64,000 nucleotides of DNA from Ureibacillus aquaedulcis (GTDB taxonomy: Bacteria > Bacillota > Bacilli > Bacillales_A > Planococcaceae), in the NCBI RefSeq assembly GCF_030418165.1, contig NZ_JAUHTQ010000012.1, forward strand, positions 47,209 through 111,208, given 5' to 3'. The notes under the pieces were generated by a model. That model made no database searches. It was not told the DNA's origin and saw only the letters and a program-made list of their open reading frames with translations. Made by a program: the position numbers and the translations under genes. This document shows, in pieces, positions 16,442 to 24,661 of the stretch (the stretch's first letter is position 1; each line of letters starts with the position of its first letter).

Positions 16442-17008
16442 CTACTTCGATGTATTTACCGCGAGCTTTTCGTTAAGTTTGCAGTATACGACCTTCATTT
16501 CAGGTTCTGTGCTTGCCTCAACCGCATTCTCTAATTCAAACCAGCCAATATCACTATTTTCATCTGCTTTAATGTGTAATAATTCGCTTTCACTTGCCTC
16601 TAACAAGTACGTCACATTTAAGTGAACATGGGTTGCTACATGTTTCCCTTTCTTTTCATGAGCAGGAACGCCTAAAATCTCAATTGAATAAATTTCCTCC
16701 GAAACAGGTTTTACATTTTTCAGTCCCGTTTCTTCTGTAGCCTCTTTTAAAGCAACATGCAATAAGTCCGTATCCCCATCAGCATGACCACCTACCCAAG
16801 ACCATGAATTATAAATATTATGATAAGCCATCAGCACCTTTGTATGCTCCTCATTTACAAGCCATGCAGAGGCTGTAAAGTGGGCAAACTCATTGTCCCG
16901 AGTAAATAAGTTATCGAAAGTGTCCATGTAGCGCAGAATTATCTCCTGATCCTTCTCTTCCTGTGCGTTATAGGGTTTGTATTGTTCAAGCTGCTGTTTA
17001 ATATTCAT
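16442..17008 (-). CDS. NUDIX hydrolase
   Basis: This 188-residue protein has a NUDIX box GHADGDTDLLHVALKEATEE followed by TGL. The consensus is GX5EX7REUXEEXGU; the first Glu is replaced by Thr and Arg by Lys, while the metal-binding EATEE core is kept. The family hydrolyses nucleoside diphosphates linked to another moiety; the substrate cannot be read from sequence. The upstream segment TASAWLVNEEHTKVLMAYHNIYNSWSWVGG is typical of cytosolic NUDIX proteins. The ATG at 17008 has GGAG eight bases upstream. It is monocistronic with its own terminator. Confidence 0.85.
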   Translation of the reverse strand: MNIKQQLEQYKPYNAQEEKDQEIILRYMDTFDNLFTRDNEFAHFTASAWLVNEEHTKVLMAYHNIYNSWSWVGGHADGDTDLLHVALKEATEETGLKNVKPVSEEIYSIEILGVPAHEKKGKHVATHVHLNVTYLLEASESELLHIKADENSDIGWFELENAVEASTEPEMKVVYCKLNEKLAVNTSK

Positions 17009-17035
17009 TGATCGTACTCCTTAAATTCTTTATGT

Positions 17036-17662
17036 CTATGCCAAAAGCTGTCTATATATCTTGTGGATTCTTCTTGCTTGGGGTTTCGTCATATATGGTT
17101 CGCGTTCTTTCAAAACATGCAAAACCTCGCTCTTTGTTTCATTTGTCACAGCTATCAGGATGCTTTCCGCATGCTGGGGGATTTCTTTTGTTCGACATGT
17201 TTTCAAATGCTCGATGAGGAACGGGAAAATAACTTCGCAGTTATAATCATTCACTGTTGCTAGTTTTGCTAAAGTTAGGATTCCTTTATCAGTCGTAATG
17301 ACAGTTCCAGTTTTAACCGCTAGTTGAATGGTATGCAGATGTTTCATCAATGCAATCGCACTTATTTCCGCAATTGTGGACAATACTTGCATCGCTCCCC
17401 AAACTAAACGGTTGTTAGGGCTTTTCAACAAATTAATAAAAATTTCCGCATAGTCACAAATTAATTCGGGTTTGACTCTACCGATTTCATAAGCAACCTT
17501 AATACAATCGGTTTTAATTTTTCTATTGTGGCTTGCCAAATTTTCGATGATCTCTTGGATTCCCGCTATATTATTGTTTTCCATAAGCTCCCGAGCAAGT
17601 TCAATATTAGGCCGTTCGTCTTTTCTATCCTGCCTGGATGCTAATTTCGTTAGAACCGTCAT
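17036..17662 (-). CDS. HEAT-repeat-like hypothetical protein
   Basis: This 208-residue soluble protein is almost all helical, with repeated helix pairs such as ELICDYAEIFINLLKSPNNR, LVWGAMQVLSTIAEISAIAL and ILTLAKLATVNDYNCEVIFP. This pattern suggests a HEAT/ARM-type solenoid that binds other proteins. The C-terminus is basic (KPQARRIHKIYRQLLA). The start has AGGGGGCTAG upstream. It lies 27 bp before the NUDIX gene on the same strand, so co-transcription is likely. I do not recognise a named family and assign no function. Confidence 0.65.
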   Translation of the reverse strand: MTVLTKLASRQDRKDERPNIELARELMENNNIAGIQEIIENLASHNRKIKTDCIKVAYEIGRVKPELICDYAEIFINLLKSPNNRLVWGAMQVLSTIAEISAIALMKHLHTIQLAVKTGTVITTDKGILTLAKLATVNDYNCEVIFPFLIEHLKTCRTKEIPQHAESILIAVTNETKSEVLHVLKEREPYMTKPQARRIHKIYRQLLA

Positions 17663-17718
17663 TTTCTAGCCCCCTGAAAATCTTCTCGCAATCGCAATAT
17701 ACTCTACTTATATCTCAA

Positions 17719-18183
17719 TCAATTCTTTATTTTCCTATAGCCAACTAAAGTCATTCTATCATTTACGACCTGTTCAAAATCTGTACGTTCATATCCCAAT
17801 TTTTCATAGAGGTAACAATTCCCCTGCTCCTCCAATATTGTTTGAAGCTCCCAAATGTTATGTTTCGTAAAGATTTCTTCAACTTGGCATATTGCCTGCT
17901 GTGCGATTCCCTTCCCTTGAAACTCAGGAAGAACAAAAATTGGGCTAATCCAGTAGCTATTATTTCTCGCGACTATCCGAATTCCACCCACGCACTTTTG
18001 GTCTACAACCATTTTAAAAAAAGAACTATATTGTATTTTTTCAAACAATCGATTGATCGGTTCATTCGCTGGATTCTTCTCGTAATCCAGATACTTTTCC
18101 AATAAGGGTTGGAAGGCCCTTGTTTGCACGTCATGCAGCAATAGGACATCTCCCGGAATCGCTTTCACCAACTTGATCTCCAA
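17719..18183 (-). CDS. GNAT-family N-acetyltransferase
   Basis: A GNAT domain is shown by the acetyl-CoA binding loop PEFQGKGIAQQAI preceded by the beta-strand ISPIFVL, and by the C-terminal LYEKLGYERTDFE. The frame is open up to 18246. The TTG at 18183 (LEIKLVKAIPGDVLLLHDVQ) has GGGGGT seven bases upstream and begins at the natural domain start, so I prefer it (154 residues). The substrate is unknown. A terminator-like hairpin lies 90-120 bp upstream of this start. Confidence 0.78.
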   Translation of the reverse strand: MEIKLVKAIPGDVLLLHDVQTRAFQPLLEKYLDYEKNPANEPINRLFEKIQYSSFFKMVVDQKCVGGIRIVARNNSYWISPIFVLPEFQGKGIAQQAICQVEEIFTKHNIWELQTILEEQGNCYLYEKLGYERTDFEQVVNDRMTLVGYRKIKN

Positions 18184-18273
18184 TAATCTTACCCCCACAA
18201 AAAGCTCATCTAACTTAATTCGACAAACTTCTCTTCTTTCCTTCAATTCTATAAAAACATCGATTATAAAAAA

Positions 18274-18301
18274 AGCATTTCCTTTTCTTGAAAAGAATGC
18301 T
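18274..18301 (-). terminator. Terminator-like hairpin upstream of the GNAT gene
   Basis: On the minus strand AGCATT pairs with AATGCT, with further pairing CTTTTC/GAAAAG inside. Seven T residues follow, directly joined to TATAAT. It may end an upstream transcript or act in the leader of the GNAT gene. The TATAAT right after the T-run could be the gene's -10. Confidence 0.45.
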
Positions 18302-18447
18302 GCACTCTACTGCTGTTTGCTTTTTTAATTTACTTACCAAGAATGAAAAATCTTAAACGAAGGAATAAAATTACTTAAAATAAGTCTATTAACATACATT
18401 TCCGCGTCAAAAAAACGACTACTTATTGATTCATTTGCCAAAATCAA

Positions 18448-18465
18448 ACATTTCTCGGGAAATAA
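18448..18465. repeat. 18-bp inverted motif, copy 2
   Basis: Identical to the 18-mer at 13992-14009 and again intergenic. The surrounding 380-base gap between the two GNAT genes otherwise shows only two terminator hairpins. Confidence 0.6.
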
Positions 18466-18568
18466 ATCGACAATTTCCTTGCATAAAAAACTTAGAGTAC
18501 CTCACTTAGTCCATTCAAGTTGCTTGCTGTTTGCGGGAATTGATGACGATGTAAGCTAAATAAAAAAA

Positions 18569-18587
18569 GAATGGTACTTAACCATTC
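18569..18587 (-). terminator. Terminator of the second GNAT gene
   Basis: Stem GAATGG/CCATTC with a 7-base loop is followed on the minus strand by TTTTTTTATTT, 42 bases after the stop codon. Confidence 0.65.
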
Positions 18588-18628
18588 CGCACTTTCTCTT
18601 TCATCCATTGGACCTTGATATAGCTCCA

Positions 18629-19096
18629 TTAACTTACCTGTTTTTTCATTGAGACTACAGGTATGACATCGCCACTAATGAGCTGGGCAACCTCTTCTTT
18701 AAAAATCTCATAACCTAGATTTTTATATAACAAAACATTTCTTTCCACGTTTTTACGGACTTTACAGTGAACCTCTTGTATTCTATTTTGTTTTGCATAT
18801 ACTTCAAGAGCCTTTAATAGTTGTTTGGCATGGCCCTTCCCCTGGCACTCCGGCAGAACGGATAATCGATAAAAATATAGATAATCCTCTTTCACCTGAA
18901 AGCGCACCATGGCAATTGGCTTCCCATTCTTTTCATAGCCGACAAAGGCTTGCTCACCACTATCAAGATCTTCCTGAACTGATTCGCTCGTTTCTTTTAG
19001 CGCACTGGAGGGCATTCCGGCTTGATCATACTCTATAAATGCTAGTTGCATGATGTTGTGAATAACTAGTGCATTTTTCGAAAGCTCGATTTGCAT
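18629..19096 (-). CDS. GNAT-family N-acetyltransferase
   Basis: About 155 residues with the GNAT core: FYRLSVLPECQGKGHAKQLLKALE provides beta-4 and the pyrophosphate-binding loop (Q/R-x-x-G-x-G/A), and VLLYKNLGYEIFKEE is the C-terminal motif. The ATG at 19096 has AAGGTG six bases upstream and is preferred over a GTG three codons earlier. The substrate is not deducible. It is monocistronic. Confidence 0.82.
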   Translation of the reverse strand: MQIELSKNALVIHNIMQLAFIEYDQAGMPSSALKETSESVQEDLDSGEQAFVGYEKNGKPIAMVRFQVKEDYLYFYRLSVLPECQGKGHAKQLLKALEVYAKQNRIQEVHCKVRKNVERNVLLYKNLGYEIFKEEVAQLISGDVIPVVSMKKQVS

Positions 19097-19309
19097 ATTA
19101 ATCACCTTTTTATCATAAATATACTTACTTTTTTATTACAATACAAAAGATTTTTACAGAGTATGGGCGTTTTAGGTAGTGGTTTTTGGGGGCGATCCTA
19201 TAAACTGTTTCATGTTCATTACTTTATTATCGCACTCATCTTTATCTAATAGGTATTGTAGCCAACTTTGCTACCTTTCCAGCCTTTTGTATTTCCTTAT
19301 CAATAAAAA

Positions 19310-19336
19310 ATGCTTACCCAGTCATTGGATAAGCAT
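19310..19336 (-). terminator. Terminator of the MMPL gene
   Basis: Stem ATGCTTA/TAAGCAT with a 13-base loop is followed on the minus strand by TTTTTTATTG, just after the MMPL stop codon. Confidence 0.7.
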
Positions 19337-19344
19337 CTCCGCTC

Positions 19345-21555
19345 TTAATCTTGTTTTTTAAAGAGTTTCCCCGGCCAGAAAGAATAACGACCCAGTACCA
19401 TCGTAATCGCCGGCACTAATAGTGGACGGACAATAAATGTATCAATTAACACACCAATTGCCGTAATTACTCCAAATTGAACCAGAACCTGGATAGGCAA
19501 GGTTGCGAGAATCGCAAATGTTCCAGCTAGAATTAACCCAGCCGATGTGATTACCGAACCGGTTTGGGCAATTCCATTTTTTATTGAATCTTTGATGCTT
19601 TGCGTTTTGCGGTTCTGCCAAACCTCTGAAATCATGAAGATATTATAGTCTTCCCCGAGTGCTATCAAGAAGACAAAGGAATATAACGGTATTGAACTAG
19701 CGATGGAGTCCGCTCCAAAAAATGCGGTTAAGACTAGCCATCCTAATCCCAATGCGGCAAAGAATGAAACTAGCACGGTCCCTACCAAATATATAGTTGC
19801 CGGGATTGAACGCAAGTACACTAGTAATAGAATCGCAATGATCGCCACCATTACTGGTTGAATAAGTGATTCGTCCCTCTCTTGAACCGTTTTTGTATCT
19901 ACCTGGGCACTTGTTTCTCCACCGATCCAGTAGCTTTCATCTGCGTCTTCAATTCCCGCTTCTTCAAGTATTGCTTCCATCTCTTCTTTTAAGCCTGGAA
20001 TTAACTCCATCGCTTCATTTGAATACGGGTTTTCATTCAGATCTGCCTCGTAAAGTTGGAGGTTGGTCTTGCTTTCCCCGACAGTCGGTTCACTCACCAC
20101 ATCGATATAAGGAATTTCCGCAATTTGTGCCGTCAAATCAATGTCTTCTCCTTTTGTGTCCACAATGATTTGAACGGGTGCTAACTCACCAGGAGAGAAG
20201 TTTTCTGCAATGATCGTAAACCCTTCACGTGAATCCATATCCTCCGGGAAAGAGGATAGTAGATCATAACTGTATTTAATTTGAGTGGAGGTAAAGGCTA
20301 ACCCTCCTAGAACTACAGCCGTTACGATAATGACTAGCCAAGGTTTATTCGTAACAAACTCACCAATCTTTGACATTACAGGGTGCTTTGGTTTTGGCGC
20401 TTTATATGGTTTATTTTTTTGTTGTGCATATTTTTTCGCCATCTCTTCTGTACGAGGCAGGAATGGCCAAAATGCAGTACGGCCTAAAATCGCTAGAATT
20501 GCCGGTAACAGAGTCAAAGCAGCGACGCCCATAATGAGAATGGCAAAACTGAACGGTACTGCAAATCGTTGGAATGCACCAAAATCCGCCAACCCTAATG
20601 TCGCTAAACCGATGAATACGGTTAACGCACTCATCATAATTGCCCCGCCAGATTCTTTCATGGCTATAGAGAGTGCTTCAAATTTATTTTCTACTTCTAC
20701 TAGTTTTTCACGGAAACGTGTGATTAAAAATAAACAGTAATCGGTTCCTGCACCAAACAACAGAACCAGCATGATGGAGACTGCCTGTGCATCTTTATCA
20801 ATCCAGCCATTTTCAGCAAACCAACCTAGCAATGGACTGATCGCACCATATGCAATCCCTACAACGAGTATTGGCGTAATAGCTAAAAGTGGTGAACGAT
20901 AGATTACAACCAGCAGCACTAAAATCAGGATCACCGTGGCAATCATCAGCTTCACGTCTGCTTGCATAAAGAGGTTTGTTGCATCTACGGAGATACCGGC
21001 TGGACCGGAAAAACGGGCGTGCAAACCATCTTCGTTCATATCTGTTTCGTATGGATTTTCTCCAAATTGTTCTTCAGTAATATCGTTAATTTTTGCCAAG
21101 TTTTCTTTCAGTGTATCTGTATTCGCTTTTTCATCAAAGAAAACAGGTGTCACGATGGACGTACCATTTTCAGAAATACTTCCTAAAAGAGCTTCCGTAG
21201 GGATGTCACCAAACGGTGGAAGTGTTGCTTGCTCCTTTAGTGGATTCACAGCCAACTCTCTATAAAGAGCTTGGATGGATTGGATGTCTTCCACCTCTAG
21301 ACCAGCCTCTTTGTACCAAACAATCAATAAAGGAAGTCCGGAATCGGAGGAGAATTGTTCATCCATGATTGCACTTGCCTGTTCACTCATAACGTCCTGG
21401 GGCAAGTCACTTCCACCGTAGTTTTCAATACTGTTGATTTGAGGCAAAGTGATGGATAGCACGACGACGACGGTCAGCCATAGCATAAGTGTTACCCAAC
21501 GGGAGCGTTTGTTTCCTACAATATTCCCCCACTTTTCCAACGGGTGTTTAGACAT
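19345..21555 (-). CDS. MMPL-family (RND-like) transporter
   Basis: This 736-residue membrane protein has two halves. Each has one N-terminal helix, a large extracellular loop and five further helices, twelve in total. The motifs GAGTDYCLFLITRFREK (first half) and LGEDYNIFMISEVWQNRKT (second half) are the conserved MMPL proton-relay GxxxDY positions. Relatives are YdfJ of Bacillus and mycobacterial MmpL proteins, which export lipids or drugs using the proton gradient. A pair KKYAQQKNKPYKAPKPKHP forms the cytoplasmic linker. The start has GAGGAGG seven bases upstream. A terminator hairpin ends only about 35 bases upstream of the start codon, suggesting unusual expression control. Confidence 0.9.
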   Translation of the reverse strand: MSKHPLEKWGNIVGNKRSRWVTLMLWLTVVVVLSITLPQINSIENYGGSDLPQDVMSEQASAIMDEQFSSDSGLPLLIVWYKEAGLEVEDIQSIQALYRELAVNPLKEQATLPPFGDIPTEALLGSISENGTSIVTPVFFDEKANTDTLKENLAKINDITEEQFGENPYETDMNEDGLHARFSGPAGISVDATNLFMQADVKLMIATVILILVLLVVIYRSPLLAITPILVVGIAYGAISPLLGWFAENGWIDKDAQAVSIMLVLLFGAGTDYCLFLITRFREKLVEVENKFEALSIAMKESGGAIMMSALTVFIGLATLGLADFGAFQRFAVPFSFAILIMGVAALTLLPAILAILGRTAFWPFLPRTEEMAKKYAQQKNKPYKAPKPKHPVMSKIGEFVTNKPWLVIIVTAVVLGGLAFTSTQIKYSYDLLSSFPEDMDSREGFTIIAENFSPGELAPVQIIVDTKGEDIDLTAQIAEIPYIDVVSEPTVGESKTNLQLYEADLNENPYSNEAMELIPGLKEEMEAILEEAGIEDADESYWIGGETSAQVDTKTVQERDESLIQPVMVAIIAILLLVYLRSIPATIYLVGTVLVSFFAALGLGWLVLTAFFGADSIASSIPLYSFVFLIALGEDYNIFMISEVWQNRKTQSIKDSIKNGIAQTGSVITSAGLILAGTFAILATLPIQVLVQFGVITAIGVLIDTFIVRPLLVPAITMVLGRYSFWPGKLFKKQD

Positions 21556-21595
21556 GCTTTCCTCCTCTTTTCAATTGTTTACTTTATTACAAAAA

Positions 21596-21623
21596 AACGC
21601 CAGGGCTTTGCTTCCCTAGCGTT
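21596..21623 (-). terminator. Terminator hairpin immediately upstream of the MMPL gene
   Basis: On the minus strand AACGCTAGGG pairs with CCCTGGCGTT (one bulge or mismatch) around AAGCAAAG and is followed by TTTTTTT. It ends about 35 bases before the MMPL start codon. It may close the nitroreductase transcript or act as an attenuator for MMPL. Confidence 0.7.
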
Positions 21624-21829
21624 TATTTTAGACGATTCAGTAAGATATTTCCTGTTTTATCATCAATAGAAAAATATAGTGATAATACAACGAAAAGAAA
21701 ACTATTGCTTGAATAGTTCCTGCCCAAAAGTTGGACGCCCCACTTATTAATCCAGATACAAAAAACGTTATACTCTTAATTTTTAATTATATTAATATTA
21801 TTAAAAGAGACTCTTTCTACAAGAATCCA

Positions 21830-22417
21830 TCAATTATTTTCTTCGTTCTGCCCAAAAAACGTCACAATTTCGTCACTCTTTTTTCGTTCTGCTGCTCTTG
21901 GTATGTCGTCGAAGTATCCAATTTGCAGCATGGAAATAATTCTTTCACCTGATTTCACACCTAGTGCCTCACGGAATTGCGGGGCATCCAAGAAATCCGG
22001 TGTTTTCCAGCAAGAGCCGATTCCATAATCCCAAGCAAGTAATTGGATGTTCTGGATAAACATGCTTGCTGCAGCATAATCCTCCAAACGCTGCTTTTGT
22101 CGAACGTCTTCAGGAACAATCACGAAAGCATATGCACCAGGCAGCGTGAATTTTAGCATTTGTTTTTCCAATGTTTCTTCGGGAAGCTCTTTCCATTTTG
22201 GAATCGCCGTGTCGCGTAAAAGCTTATGCAATTCAAGAATTTCTTTCCCACATGCAACAACTAGTCGCCAAGGTTCTCTATTTTGATGATTTGGTGCCCA
22301 AACAGCATCATTCACGATTTGTAATAATACTTCGCGATCCACTGGTTGACCATTGAATTTTTTAATCGAGCGTCTCTCAATGATAGCTTCGCGAACAGAT
22401 AATGATTGTTGGTTCAT
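21830..22417 (-). CDS. Nitroreductase-family FMN oxidoreductase (YdjA-like)
   Basis: This 195-residue protein has the nitroreductase FMN contacts: ERRSIKKFNGQPVDR at the N-terminus (Arg-Arg-Ser), APNHQNREPWRLVV, and AASMFIQNIQLLAWDYGIGS then CWKTP in place of the usual sequence near the cofactor phosphate. The C-terminal IISMLQIGYFDDIPRAAERK resembles the YdjA/YfkO branch. The family reduces nitroaromatics, quinones or flavins with NAD(P)H. A 9-14-9 inverted repeat lies about 50 bp upstream. The ATG has AAGGAG upstream. Confidence 0.85.
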   Translation of the reverse strand: MNQQSLSVREAIIERRSIKKFNGQPVDREVLLQIVNDAVWAPNHQNREPWRLVVACGKEILELHKLLRDTAIPKWKELPEETLEKQMLKFTLPGAYAFVIVPEDVRQKQRLEDYAAASMFIQNIQLLAWDYGIGSCWKTPDFLDAPQFREALGVKSGERIISMLQIGYFDDIPRAAERKKSDEIVTFFGQNEENN

Positions 22418-22462
22418 TTGTTTCTCTCCTTAAAGAAATTAACTAAATATAGAACTATAGTT

Positions 22463-22494
22463 ATATGTTAACCTCATAATTAACCTTAACATAT
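22463..22494. promoter_or_regulatory. Candidate operator upstream of the nitroreductase gene
   Basis: ATATGTTAA and its exact complement TTAACATAT are separated by 14 bases, 46-77 bp before the start codon. A second small palindrome AACTATAGTT lies beside it. The regulator is unknown; redox-sensing MarR/DUF24 regulators often control such genes. Confidence 0.35.
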
Positions 22495-22572
22495 ATTGGG
22501 GACATTTAAAATATACATCGTTTTTATCCCTTTTTATACAAAGGTTGATAAAATCATATCCCGAGATACATT

Positions 22573-23109
22573 TTAATTAAATACGTCGTCTATTTTATAG
22601 AAGTAATATCGAATGTTTGGGGTATAAGCCAATGAATTTGAATAGTCATAATGTCGATCGGCACTATCTGCTGTATGAGCATGAATGTAAGGGACACCAT
22701 CTACCATACTCGTTACAATTGTCGTATGATCGACAACGCCGTTCCCTTGAAAATCGTAACAGATTACGTCCCCGATTTGCAGCTCGGATGGTGATCCTAC
22801 CCGGGTCGCCGTAAGCCCGTTCTTTGCATTTTCCAAGTACCACCGGAAGCTATGTGCAACAGACCAGCTGTAGCTCCAAGATTCTCTCGAGTAATGGCCA
22901 CCTTCTCCACGTGAACTTTTCCATGCGTCCGTAATCCACCATCCTCTTCCCCGGTTTGGTGCACCGGACATAGGTGCCCCACCAGCACGAAGGCATTGTG
23001 AAACAAAATTTGTACAATCCACTAAAAATGCCGGGTAATCCGGGTTTTTCTTATCCCACCAAGCTCTTGCATACTGAACAGCCGCATTTCGATTGTAATA
23101 AGTTGGAAT
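22573..23109 (-). CDS. Putative amidase-fold protein (Amidase_6) with probable ATT start codon
   Basis: The 178-residue frame reads IPTYYNRNAAVQYARAWW..., then the catalytic-cysteine block VDCTNFVSQCLRAGG and a histidine block VICYDFQGNGVVDHTTIVTS. This is the putative amidase domain (NlpC/P60-like Cys-His fold) of Bacillales proteins. The first possible ordinary start is GTG at 23022, but this would delete the conserved YNRNAAVQYA region just before the catalytic Cys. In frame, an ATT at 23109 lies eight bases after a perfect AAAGGAGG, so translation probably starts at ATT, or an ATG was mutated. No signal peptide is visible, so it may act in the spore or mother cell; that is inference. Confidence 0.75.
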   Translation of the reverse strand: MPTYYNRNAAVQYARAWWDKKNPDYPAFLVDCTNFVSQCLRAGGAPMSGAPNRGRGWWITDAWKSSRGEGGHYSRESWSYSWSVAHSFRWYLENAKNGLTATRVGSPSELQIGDVICYDFQGNGVVDHTTIVTSMVDGVPYIHAHTADSADRHYDYSNSLAYTPNIRYYFYKIDDVFN

Positions 23110-23361
23110 ATGCGAAACCTCCTTTTTTTATTCTATGCGCAATTTTATCCATCTTTCATACTTCGCGAAACAGCCAGGGAAATTGTGACAATTATTTATT
23201 AATTCTCTGTGCCTAAAGAAATAGCATCCATAATTTGTTACAATAAAACTAATTCACTTTTATTTAAGGGTGAAATTTCATAGTAAAAAGAGTACAAAAC
23301 CTTGAAGCTTGATATATTTTGTAGTTAAAAATCATATTTTACTTCCAATATTAGAAATCCT

Positions 23362-23391
23362 GGCTAATCGAAAAGTTCTATACGGTTAGCC
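23362..23391 (+). other. Strong hairpin in the 365-base gap before the DUF2804 gene
   Basis: GGCTAATCG pairs with CGGTTAGCC (one G-U) around a 12-base loop. No T-run follows, so it is not a classical terminator. The rest of the gap (23110-23475) shows no gene and no clear promoter. Confidence 0.4.
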
Positions 23392-23475
23392 TTCGTTCCA
23401 CTTATGCAAAATAAGAAAGTTTATGCTTTCTTGCTCTTCTAGCATTTGCATATACTAGATAACTTGAGTGAAGGG

Positions 23476-24513
23476 ATGTTGGAGTTGATGCAGCACGCTG
23501 AAAGAGAATTAACTGAACTAACAAGGCTCTGTGATAATAAGGGAAACTTAAATCCAGCAGCTATCGGTTTTGCTCGCAAACCGATCATCGATTGCAATTT
23601 ATCTGGGCACTATTTAAGGAAGAAAAAGTGGAATAATTGGTACATTTATGGTGAGGAGATTTTATTCTCCATAAAAATACTCCATTTTGATTATGCTGCG
23701 ATTTGTTTTGTTAATTTCCTGGAATACGAAACACAGCGATTCTTTGAAAAAACAATGACGATTCCCCTTGGCCTGGGCAGCAAATTAAAAATGCCGACGA
23801 GAGTATTGGAGCCGATTCAATTTAAAAATAATGAGATTCATATCAACATTACGTATTTTCAAAACCAAACATTCCTGAAAGTTACGGCTGATGACTTTGA
23901 TAGTGAGCCTCTTCTTGCTGAGTTGACGATTCATCACCCGCAAGCAGATGATACATTAAATGTGATTGTTCCTTGGAATCGCAAAACCTTCCAATTTACC
24001 GCAAAACATCATGCCTTGCCTACTTCGGGCTTTGTGAAACTCGGAAACCGACATTATCGCTTTAACGAGGAAGACTGTTATGGGGTACTGGATTTCAGTC
24101 GTGGGGTCTTGCCACGAGAAGCTAGATGGAATTGGGCCATGGCTTCCCAACGCGTCCGTGACCAACGAATTGGCATCAATTTCGGTGGACATTGGACGGA
24201 TGGTACGGGCATGACCGAAAATGCCGTTTTTGTTAATGGACATATGAGCAAAATTCATGAAGATGTGCTGTTTAACTATGATCCTTCGAATTTTATGAAG
24301 CCTTGGTATATTACATCCAAATTCTCGGATACTGTCATGCTGACCTTCCATCCATTCTTTGAACGCTATTCACAAACGGATGCAAAGCTAGTAAAAATCA
24401 ATAAACAACAATTGGTAGGTTATTTTAATGGGCAAGTCAAACTTGATGATGGCTCCACCCTCTTGATTCAGCAGATGCTTGGGTATGTGGATGAACAACA
24501 GGCGAAATGGTAA
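23476..24513 (+). CDS. DUF2804-family protein
   Basis: About 345 residues matching the DUF2804 family: LTRLCDNKGNLNPAAIGFAR near the N-terminus, WNNWYIYGEEILFSIKILHF, and the conserved block RGVLPREARWNWAMASQRVR followed by GINFGGHWTDGTGMTENAVF. The fold appears beta-rich and cytosolic. The biochemical role of the family is not known. The start is uncertain: ATG 23476 (MLELMQHAERELTEL), TTG 23485 or ATG 23488 are possible, and an in-frame TTG at 23446 is less likely. The gene is alone and is closed by a bidirectional terminator. Confidence 0.82.
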   Translation: MLELMQHAERELTELTRLCDNKGNLNPAAIGFARKPIIDCNLSGHYLRKKKWNNWYIYGEEILFSIKILHFDYAAICFVNFLEYETQRFFEKTMTIPLGLGSKLKMPTRVLEPIQFKNNEIHINITYFQNQTFLKVTADDFDSEPLLAELTIHHPQADDTLNVIVPWNRKTFQFTAKHHALPTSGFVKLGNRHYRFNEEDCYGVLDFSRGVLPREARWNWAMASQRVRDQRIGINFGGHWTDGTGMTENAVFVNGHMSKIHEDVLFNYDPSNFMKPWYITSKFSDTVMLTFHPFFERYSQTDAKLVKINKQQLVGYFNGQVKLDDGSTLLIQQMLGYVDEQQAKW

Positions 24514-24515
24514 AA

Positions 24516-24554
24516 AGAAGGCGTTCGTTTATTGCGATTAAACGGTCGCCTTCT
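24516..24554. terminator. Bidirectional terminator between the DUF2804 and GDPD genes
   Basis: AGAAGGCG/CGCCTTCT forms an 8-bp stem with flanking A and T runs on both sides, between two convergent genes. Confidence 0.75.
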
Positions 24555-24597
24555 TTTTTTTGCGTTCATTTAGGTATTTCTCATAAAAGGTATTACT

Positions 24598-24661
24598 TTA
24601 TGTGCGAGTTTCTACAGGCACTTGCGTGTACCCTCCTACTCCGTGCGTACCGGGGTTCTAC
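24598..24661. repeat. Three degenerate 21-bp repeats of the TTAC[GT]TGCG family
   Basis: Units starting TTATGTGCGAG, CACTTGCGTG and TCCGTGCGTA follow at steps of 21 bp. They match the core of the large array at 14066. They lie between convergent gene ends and touch the stop codon of the GDPD gene. Confidence 0.6.

Noticed and set aside
18183..18570. T-box or other amino-acid riboswitch upstream of the GNAT gene
   Set aside because: A terminator-like hairpin exists, but the T-box sequence AGGGTGGNACCGCG is absent and the gene is not amino-acid related.
21640..21790. Hydrophobic minus-strand frame (FVSGLISGASNFWAGTIQAI...)
   Set aside because: It looks like a membrane-protein fragment but has no start codon or ribosome binding site and is only about 45 codons. 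T-rich sequence gives such frames by chance; it could be a gene remnant.
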